Shown here one piece after another: positions 58,339 through 64,000 of a stretch of DNA of 64,000 nt (its first letter is position 1; every line of letters begins with the position of its first letter). Made by a program: the position numbers and the translations under genes. The notes under the pieces are model-generated. The model had not been told where the DNA came from and ran no database searches. It worked only from the letters and a program-made list of their open reading frames with translations. This DNA comes from Colwellia chukchiensis (GTDB taxonomy: Bacteria; Pseudomonadota; Gammaproteobacteria; Enterobacterales; Alteromonadaceae): contig NZ_NBOC01000008.1 in NCBI RefSeq assembly GCF_002104455.1, forward strand, positions 62,001-126,000, in the 5' to 3' direction.

Positions 58339-58629
58339 TTATTCGACGATTGCCAGAATGTCTGCTTCTGACAAAATAAGCACTTCTTCACCGTCAATCT
58401 TTTCAGTTTTTACGCCGTAACCTTCACTGAAAATAACTTGATCGCCAATTTTTACATCTAACGGACGAACATCACCGTTCTCTAGCATTCTACCTTTACC
58501 AACGGCAACAACTTCACCGCGAGTTGATTTTTCCGCAGCACTACCCGTTAAAACAATACCACCAGCAGATTTTGACTCTACTTCTTTGCGCTTAATGATC
58601 ACACGATCGTGTAATGGACGAATACTCAT
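58339..58629 (-). CDS. groES: Co-chaperonin GroES
   Basis: The 96-residue lid of the GroEL cage has the family start [14 protein letters not shown], the mobile loop [15 protein letters not shown] and the roof hairpin. It is the first gene of the groESL operon and lies below a heat-shock promoter at 58705-58730. Confidence 0.98.
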   Translation of the reverse strand: MSIRPLHDRVIIKRKEVESKSAGGIVLTGSAAEKSTRGEVVAVGKGRMLENGDVRPLDVKIGDQVIFSEGYGVKTEKIDGEEVLILSEADILAIVE

Positions 58630-58704
58630 TTTTGTTCTCCAGAAAAGTTCTATTTAATAAAAATAATGGATAAAAGCATGGTGCTATTTACTCGTAGATG
58701 TAAG

Positions 58705-58730
58705 ATGGGGATAAAATAAAACATCACAAG
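58705..58730 (-). promoter_or_regulatory. Sigma-32 heat-shock promoter of groESL
   Basis: On the minus strand CTTGTG (58730-58725) and CCCCATCTTA (from 58710) are separated by 14 bp, matching the sigma-32 consensus CTTGAA-N13-15-CCCCATnTA. It lies about 75 bp upstream of the groES ATG. No CIRCE inverted repeat was seen. Confidence 0.75.
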
Positions 58731-58860
58731 TCTAATTTTTAATTTTTTTGTCGTTTATTTACCCACTTGCTCGCAACAACCACTGCATACTAAACCGACG
58801 GAGCAAATGTGTATCAAATTTATTCTGCGCTCAAGCGCGGGTCGTCACTCTATTTAAGCA

Positions 58861-59349
58861 CTAATCTTTGCGCTCATACTCACCATCTAAGGTCGTGCCT
58901 TTATGCGGTGGTTGAATATTATCTTGATACGACTCTGGTGGTGGTGACGAAAAATCATTGTGTTGCTGAAAATGAAAACTTGTTGCGCTAGCGTTACTAG
59001 CCATGTGGGGTTTAACACTCGACACTATGGTGCTACGCACAGCAGGTACCAACAAGCTTAAACCAAAAATATCAGTGACAAAACCGGGCGTGACTAACAA
59101 AACACCCGCTACTAATAACATCAGCCCAGTGACTATTTCATCTGAGGGCATTTGCCCCTGCGCCATTTTAGACTGCACTGAATTTAACGTCGCCAGACCT
59201 TGCTGGCGAACATACTTAGCCCCAAGCCATGCGGTAAATATCACAATAGCAATGGTTGGCCATAAACCCAATACTGAACCAACTTGCAGTAGAACTGAAA
59301 TTTCAATAATCGGAATGATAATAAAAAATACGAATAACAAGCGAAACAT
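58861..59349 (-). CDS. fxsA: FxsA family membrane protein
   Basis: The 162-residue protein has FxsA-type hydrophobic segments at the N-terminus (LLFVFFIIIPIIEISVLLQVG, then WPTIAIVIFTAWLGAKYVRQQG) and GLMLLVAGVLLVTPGFVTDIFGL. In E. coli FxsA over-expression relieves phage T7 exclusion by the F plasmid; its normal role is unknown. It lies upstream of groES as in E. coli. The C-terminal 40 residues are polar and variable. Confidence 0.92.
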   Translation of the reverse strand: MFRLLFVFFIIIPIIEISVLLQVGSVLGLWPTIAIVIFTAWLGAKYVRQQGLATLNSVQSKMAQGQMPSDEIVTGLMLLVAGVLLVTPGFVTDIFGLSLLVPAVRSTIVSSVKPHMASNASATSFHFQQHNDFSSPPPESYQDNIQPPHKGTTLDGEYERKD

Positions 59350-59768
59350 AGTCGCACCTAAAAAATCTTTAATGAAACTTATATGGGGCTTTGCAGGTCT
59401 TTTTCAAGCATGCCAATTGCAGTTGATAAAATAAGCACCACTTATTAACAATTTACACCTTACTGATCAAAGAATATTCGCGTAAACTGATGCGATAATT
59501 GCTCAAAGGTCGTTAGCCAAATGCATCAACCCACGTACACTAAGGTGGAGCGATAGCGTACGTGGTCGTGCTTTAATCAAGCTATGGCACAATATATGTG
59601 GGGTGTGTTGTAACTCGCACAGGCCTTTGCTAGTTAGGCGCTACTAAACAATGCTCATGGTCTTAACTGCACTAAAGTACGGCCTAAAATCTTTAGCTTT
59701 CACCTTGAACATCCAGCAAGGCGATTGCCAATAATGTCACTGGATATATGAGTTTTAAAATAACGGTT
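59350..59768. other. Intergenic region between fxsA and dsbD
   Basis: This 419-bp divergent region holds promoters for both genes and at least two repeat-like pieces: an 8-bp hairpin CCACGTAC/GTACGTGG (59531-59538 and 59558-59565) and the 22-codon minus-strand piece at 59644-59712. No RNA gene was recognised. Confidence 0.5.
59644..59712 (-). repeat. Possible dispersed repeat piece with a 22-codon ORF
   Basis: The minus strand reads MFKVKAKDFRPYFSAVKTM and three more residues before a stop, with no ribosome binding site. Short ORFs of this kind recur in intergenic repeats of related genera as far as I recall, so I read it as a repeat remnant; a genome search would decide. Confidence 0.4.
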
Positions 59769-61610
59769 ATGAAAAAAGTTGTTGCTGTTTTTTGGTTAAT
59801 TGTTGCTACCTTATCTTTTGTGCCCTCCTTGTTAGTGAATGCTCAAGAGTCTATTTTTAGTAGCCCATCGTCATTATTTAGTAATGACAATGAATTTTTA
59901 AAAGTTGATGACGCTTTTATTTTTGATTTTCATCAACAGAAAAACAAGCTACAAGTTAGCTTTAATATTGCTGATGGTTATTACTTGTATCGTCACCAAT
60001 TTAAATTTAGTACTGACAATGCCACATTGGTGCCCGTTAACTTACCTCAAGGTGAGCATCATGAAGATGAGTTTTTTGGTGTCCAACAAGTCTATACCGA
60101 ACAATTAAACTTACTGCTAGATATTGAACAAGCCGGCGCTAATGCTAGCTTAACAGTGCGCTACCAAGGATGTGCTTATAAAGGTTTATGCTATCCACCA
60201 ACCACAAAAACAATGCCTTTAACTGCTGTCACTTTCGCAGATAGCGACCCGCAGCAGGTCTTATCGGCACTGACTGTCGACCAGCCTTCAACGCCGGCAG
60301 CAAGCACAAGCAACAATAATAGCAATGCAAATAGCAGTGAACAGCACCAGTTGGCTGACATGCTAAAAAGCGATAGCCTTTGGCTTACCTTAGTGGCATT
60401 TTTTGTCGGTGGTTTGCTGCTATCTTTTACCCCTTGTGTTTTTCCTATGTACCCGATCCTAACAGGTATCATTGTTGGTCAAGGTAAAAAACTATCAACA
60501 AAGCGGGCTTTCGCATTATCCTTTACTTATGTACAAGGCATGGCGATAACTTATACACTGTTAGGTATTGTGGTTGCTATTGCAGGCGCACAGTTTCAAG
60601 CCATGTTTCAGCACCCAGTAGTACTGATCACCTTAAGTATCTTGTTTATTTTCTTAGCTTTATCAATGTTCGGCCTCTTTAACTTAGCCCTACCTAATCG
60701 TTGGCAAAACAAATTAAATCAATTAAGTAACAATCAAAAAAGTGGCTCTTATTTTGGTGTTTTAGCCATGGGCGCCATTTCAGGCTTAGTGGCCTCTCCG
60801 TGTACGACAGCACCATTAACAGGTGCGCTACTTTATATCTCTCAGTCTGGAGATATTTTGCTTGGCGCTTCAGCACTTTATGCCTTAAGTTTAGGCATGG
60901 GCTTACCGCTACTAATTTTAGGCAGTTCTGGCGGTAAGTTACTACCTAAAGCCGGTAACTGGATGGAGGTAATTAAGAACATCTTTGGTTTATTATTACT
61001 GGCAGTGCCAATATTCTTACTTGAGCGCTTCTTACCTGCAGTTGCGATAGAGCTACTTTGGACGTTACTTATTTTAGCTACCGCGGGATACTTTTATACC
61101 GTAAATCAAGGCTCTGCTAAAAGCTTTGGCTTTGGCTTGCGTAGCATAGTGATCTTTTTAATTTTCTTTGTTGGCGCCAATAAAGCTTACCAATTGCTTT
61201 ACCCTAGCAATCATACTGTCGTTAGTCAGCAAAGCGCACAACGTAGCTTTGAGCAAGTGAAAAATCTAACGGAAATGAACCAAGCCATTGCCAGTGCTAA
61301 TGCACAAGGAAAAACCGTCATGGTAGACCTGTATGCCGACTGGTGTGTCGCATGTAAAGAATTTGAAGAATATACGTTTTTTGCAGCTCAGGTGCAAAGT
61401 GCGCTGGCCAACACCGTATTATTGCAAATCGACTTAACCGATACCGGTTCAAAAGACAGTGTTGAGTTAATGTCACACTTTGGCATATTTGGCTTACCGT
61501 CCATTTTATTCTTTGATTTAAACGGCGATGAATTACCACAACGCCGAGTGACTGGCTTTATGGCGGCCGATGAGTTTGCTGCACATGTTAGACAAACCTT
61601 CGCACCATAA
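59769..61610 (+). CDS. dsbD: Thiol:disulfide interchange protein DsbD
   Basis: DsbD carries electrons from cytoplasmic thioredoxin to periplasmic DsbC, DsbG and CcmG. The 613-residue protein has a signal peptide (cut near residue 25), an N-terminal immunoglobulin-like domain with Cys135 and Cys141, an eight-segment membrane domain with Cys223 (SFTPC) and Cys345 (ASPC), and a thioredoxin-like domain with Cys526 and Cys529 in DWCVAC. All three redox pairs are present. ATG 59769 gives a normal signal peptide; ATG 59748 would add seven residues. Confidence 0.95.
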   Translation: MKKVVAVFWLIVATLSFVPSLLVNAQESIFSSPSSLFSNDNEFLKVDDAFIFDFHQQKNKLQVSFNIADGYYLYRHQFKFSTDNATLVPVNLPQGEHHEDEFFGVQQVYTEQLNLLLDIEQAGANASLTVRYQGCAYKGLCYPPTTKTMPLTAVTFADSDPQQVLSALTVDQPSTPAASTSNNNSNANSSEQHQLADMLKSDSLWLTLVAFFVGGLLLSFTPCVFPMYPILTGIIVGQGKKLSTKRAFALSFTYVQGMAITYTLLGIVVAIAGAQFQAMFQHPVVLITLSILFIFLALSMFGLFNLALPNRWQNKLNQLSNNQKSGSYFGVLAMGAISGLVASPCTTAPLTGALLYISQSGDILLGASALYALSLGMGLPLLILGSSGGKLLPKAGNWMEVIKNIFGLLLLAVPIFLLERFLPAVAIELLWTLLILATAGYFYTVNQGSAKSFGFGLRSIVIFLIFFVGANKAYQLLYPSNHTVVSQQSAQRSFEQVKNLTEMNQAIASANAQGKTVMVDLYADWCVACKEFEEYTFFAAQVQSALANTVLLQIDLTDTGSKDSVELMSHFGIFGLPSILFFDLNGDELPQRRVTGFMAADEFAAHVRQTFAP

Positions 61611-61631
61611 AAAGCTTGCTGTAAGCAGTGC

Positions 61632-61653
61632 AGTTAATGCTAGGGCATTAACT
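61632..61653. terminator. Terminator between dsbD and the GGDEF-EAL gene
   Basis: AGTTAATGC pairs with GCATTAACT around TAGG. The following bases are T-rich but mixed, so efficiency is uncertain. It lies 21 bp past the dsbD stop and 13 bp from the convergent stop. Confidence 0.5.
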
Positions 61654-61666
61654 TTCGGTTTTAAAC

Positions 61667-64000
61667 TTAGTGGCTTGTCGGCTTAGCAATGAGATCGACT
61701 CGCCATTTACCATCAACAATTTCACTGTCGATAAATTCAAAAAGCTCGGTTTCTGGGATCGGTTTAGAAAAAAAGTAGCCTTGGATAAGGTCACAATCAT
61801 TTTCGGTCAAACTACGCAACTGGGCCTGTGTTTCCACTCCCTCAGCAATAACCGTTAAGCCTAAGTTTTTCACCATAGCAATCGTTGACATAATAATTTG
61901 AAAATCGGCATTATTCTCGAGCATGCCAAAAACAAAACTTTTATCAATTTTAATAACATCAACTGGCATACGTTTTAAATAAGCCAACGACGAATAGCCG
62001 GTACCAAAATCATCAATCGCAAAACTAAAACCTAGTAATCGCAAGTTATCCATGCTGATGATGGCCTTATCAATATCTTTAACGAGCGTTTGCTCGGTCA
62101 ACTCTAGCTCGAAACTCGCTGCGGTTAATTGAAACTCATCGAGTAGGCTATTTAAATAATCGGGCAAGTTTACGTCAGTAAACTGGGCCGCTGACAAGTT
62201 AATGGCAATTACCACATCATCAAGCCCAACTTGCTTGATCTTTTTTGACAGTTGAAAGCACCGACGAATAACCCAATAACCCAGTGCTATCATATGCTCT
62301 GAGTTTTCTAAAATCGGAATAAAGTCATCAGGTGATACCATACCACGCTCTGGATGTTGCCAACGCAATAGCGCCTCAAAGCCATAAACTTTATTGGTTT
62401 TAGCCACCAGTTGTGGCTGTAAACTTAAACTAAACTGCCCTTTGGCGAGAGCTTGCTTTACCTCACCTTCCATCATGACTCGGTGTGCCACGCGCTGAAA
62501 CATATCACCATGATAAATAAAGTACTGATCACCACCGTTATCTTTGGCCTCATACATGGCAATATCGGCATGGCTAACCAATTCACTCGCTTTAATTAAC
62601 TTGCCCTCTGTCATTGCAATCCCGATGCTACAAGTAACATAAAACATGGCGCTATCAACTTTAATCGGCTGATGAAAGCTCGCTAAAATGGCTTTGGCCA
62701 GTCTTTTTGCCACCTGATCTGGCGTGTTTTCGTTTAACACTATGACAAATTCATCACCGCCAAAACGACAAACAGTTCCTAAATTGGCAACATTGTGCGA
62801 AATGCGTTTCGCCGCTTCAACCAACAATTTGTCACCTTCACCATGACCGTGACTATCATTGACCTTTTTAAAATCATCTAAATCAAGAAACAGAATGCCA
62901 ACATTACTGTTGTTGCGTGTGGCACTAATTAACTGCTTGCGCAGTTGATAGTTCAACATATTTCGATTAGCTAACCCTGTTAGCAAGTCATACATGGCTA
63001 TGTTTTCTAATTCTTTAGTTTTTTGTGTTACAGCACGATTAAGCTGCTCTAGCTCATAACTTAACTCGGTCGAGGCGTTAATTAAAATATCGACTTCATC
63101 TGGGAATAACTTCGACTGGCTAATAGTTACGGCACGAAATTGTTCAAACTCTTTCTGCGCAAGCAAGGGCAGTAAATCAGAAAGCACCAGTATTCTTTTG
63201 GTAAAAGGTCCAGCAACAAAGTGCACCAATAACGCAATAATGATAAAGATAGCAACCACCGATAAGACAAATTGCATGCGATAGCTTTGATATTTTTCGG
63301 TGAATGAACTGACATCATCAACTAGGGTCAAGTAGAAGTCTTGTGATGAGGAAGACGCTAATGGCAGCAAATTAATCAAATAACTACGGGTTAGATGCTC
63401 TACTTGTAAGCCATCAGCAACCACATTTCGCACCTTATGACTATTTGGGTTTTGGTTAAAAAGTGCCGACATTAAATTTGTTGCTGACGATGTCACGATT
63501 TTGGCTTGCGCTAATGTTACCTGCGGTGTCTTGGCAAAAGCCACAATTGCCACTTGGTTTTCAAGCGCTTGATTAATCGCATAAATAACATCAACTAAAG
63601 AAATTGCCATAGTGACAATTGCCATGTCCTTACGAGCGTTTAACACCGGAATAGACACCAACTGTAAGCAGCGTTGTTGACAGCTTAAATAACTGTCTGG
63701 TGCTAAAGTTTCTTTCACTCTAGCCATACTGCTCAGCGCTTGCCTTGATAACGAGGATGATTGATAAATTGGCGTTAACTCGCTTGATACTAGCCAAAGC
63801 GCTTCCACATTATGGTTAATCTGTAGCGAATCAAATTGTTGTTTGAGTGCAACAGCGGCTTGCTGAAAATTTTCTTGCTGCTTTAATTGAATTAGGTCAG
63901 TAAACGACTCCAACCAAATGCCAGCTTGTTCACGCTGAATACGACTTTGCATGGCAAATTGCGCCTTACCTTGACGTAACTTATTACTTTGATAGTGTGC
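61667..64000 (-). CDS. Membrane GGDEF-EAL cyclic-di-GMP protein (N-terminus beyond the window)
   Basis: The frame is open from the right edge of the window, so the ATG at 63952 is probably internal and the start lies outside. Counting from that ATG, an extracytoplasmic sensor region (about 1-225) with a Cys pair in SCQQRC is followed by a membrane segment (227-249), a HAMP-like linker, a GGDEF domain (motif at 398-402, intact) and an EAL domain (E526-A-L, with DDFGTGYSS later). Both catalytic motifs are intact, so it could make or break cyclic di-GMP. The first half has two weak hydrophobic parts and no known ligand motif. It converges with dsbD. Confidence 0.88.
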   Translation of the reverse strand, partial: AHYQSNKLRQGKAQFAMQSRIQREQAGIWLESFTDLIQLKQQENFQQAAVALKQQFDSLQINHNVEALWLVSSELTPIYQSSSLSRQALSSMARVKETLAPDSYLSCQQRCLQLVSIPVLNARKDMAIVTMAISLVDVIYAINQALENQVAIVAFAKTPQVTLAQAKIVTSSATNLMSALFNQNPNSHKVRNVVADGLQVEHLTRSYLINLLPLASSSSQDFYLTLVDDVSSFTEKYQSYRMQFVLSVVAIFIIIALLVHFVAGPFTKRILVLSDLLPLLAQKEFEQFRAVTISQSKLFPDEVDILINASTELSYELEQLNRAVTQKTKELENIAMYDLLTGLANRNMLNYQLRKQLISATRNNSNVGILFLDLDDFKKVNDSHGHGEGDKLLVEAAKRISHNVANLGTVCRFGGDEFVIVLNENTPDQVAKRLAKAILASFHQPIKVDSAMFYVTCSIGIAMTEGKLIKASELVSHADIAMYEAKDNGGDQYFIYHGDMFQRVAHRVMMEGEVKQALAKGQFSLSLQPQLVAKTNKVYGFEALLRWQHPERGMVSPDDFIPILENSEHMIALGYWVIRRCFQLSKKIKQVGLDDVVIAINLSAAQFTDVNLPDYLNSLLDEFQLTAASFELELTEQTLVKDIDKAIISMDNLRLLGFSFAIDDFGTGYSSLAYLKRMPVDVIKIDKSFVFGMLENNADFQIIMSTIAMVKNLGLTVIAEGVETQAQLRSLTENDCDLIQGYFFSKPIPETELFEFIDSEIVDGKWRVDLIAKPTSH

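Overview
The window looks like chromosome of a marine gammaproteobacterium of the order Alteromonadales, most likely the family Colwelliaceae (Thalassotalea or Colwellia type). This rests on AT-rich codon use, gammaproteobacterial core gene order, several TonB-dependent receptors, a PEP-CTERM protein, a DksA/GluQRS/PcnB block and short hairpin-rich intergenic repeats. The genus is inference. No rRNA, tRNA, transposase, integrase, phage gene or CRISPR array was recognised.

Layout. (1) 0-1.4 kb: end of a diaA-like SIS gene and the lipoprotein gene dolP, then a 51-bp tandem repeat. (2) 1.5-25 kb: a core block whose order recalls the E. coli 3.5-minute region: mrcB, hrpB, thpR, sfsA, dksA, gluQ, pcnB, folK, panB, panC and a YadG/YadH-type ABC exporter. 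The expected panD is absent and a panP-type decarboxylase sits beside panC. Interleaved are an unusual miaA, a CBS protein, a TPR-Cu/Zn superoxide dismutase fusion, a PEP-CTERM protein, pepB, a TrmB-like methyltransferase and a probable 32-residue membrane peptide with its own terminator. (3) 25-30 kb: a dipeptidyl peptidase IV lipoprotein, then efp with epmB, which modifies EF-P. (4) 30.4-46.6 kb: an accessory block for tricarboxylate use: a TonB receptor with a TctC-like binding protein, a TctD/TctE-like two-component system, a LysR regulator, tcuAB (tricarballylate oxidation) and a five-gene operon (ModA-like binding protein, TctC, TctB, TctA, TauE/SafE), plus an AEC carrier. (5) 46.8-55.9 kb: a peptide-scavenging block: a TonB receptor broken by two frameshifts, a divergent S9 peptidase broken by one frameshift, an AbgT transporter and an exported M17 aminopeptidase. 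(6) 56.6-64 kb: core genes again: groEL, groES with a sigma-32 promoter, fxsA, dsbD, and a GGDEF-EAL protein that runs off the right edge.

How it fits together. In E. coli efp/epmB, groES/groEL, fxsA and dsbD are near neighbours. Here about 26 kb of nutrient-uptake genes lies between epmB and groEL, so blocks 4 and 5 look like accessory DNA at a conserved site. Block 4 supplies a full route from outer membrane to central metabolism: TonB receptor, periplasmic binding proteins, TctAB permease, TcuAB oxidation towards cis-aconitate, and two regulators. Two intergenic regions in this block share TTTCA direct repeats 11 bp apart, which could be binding sites for the OmpR-type regulator. No wholly new defence or mobile system was found. 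The best leads are this uptake regulon, the TPR-SOD fusion, the clustered frameshifts around a strong palindromic operator, the small membrane peptide and the repeat families.
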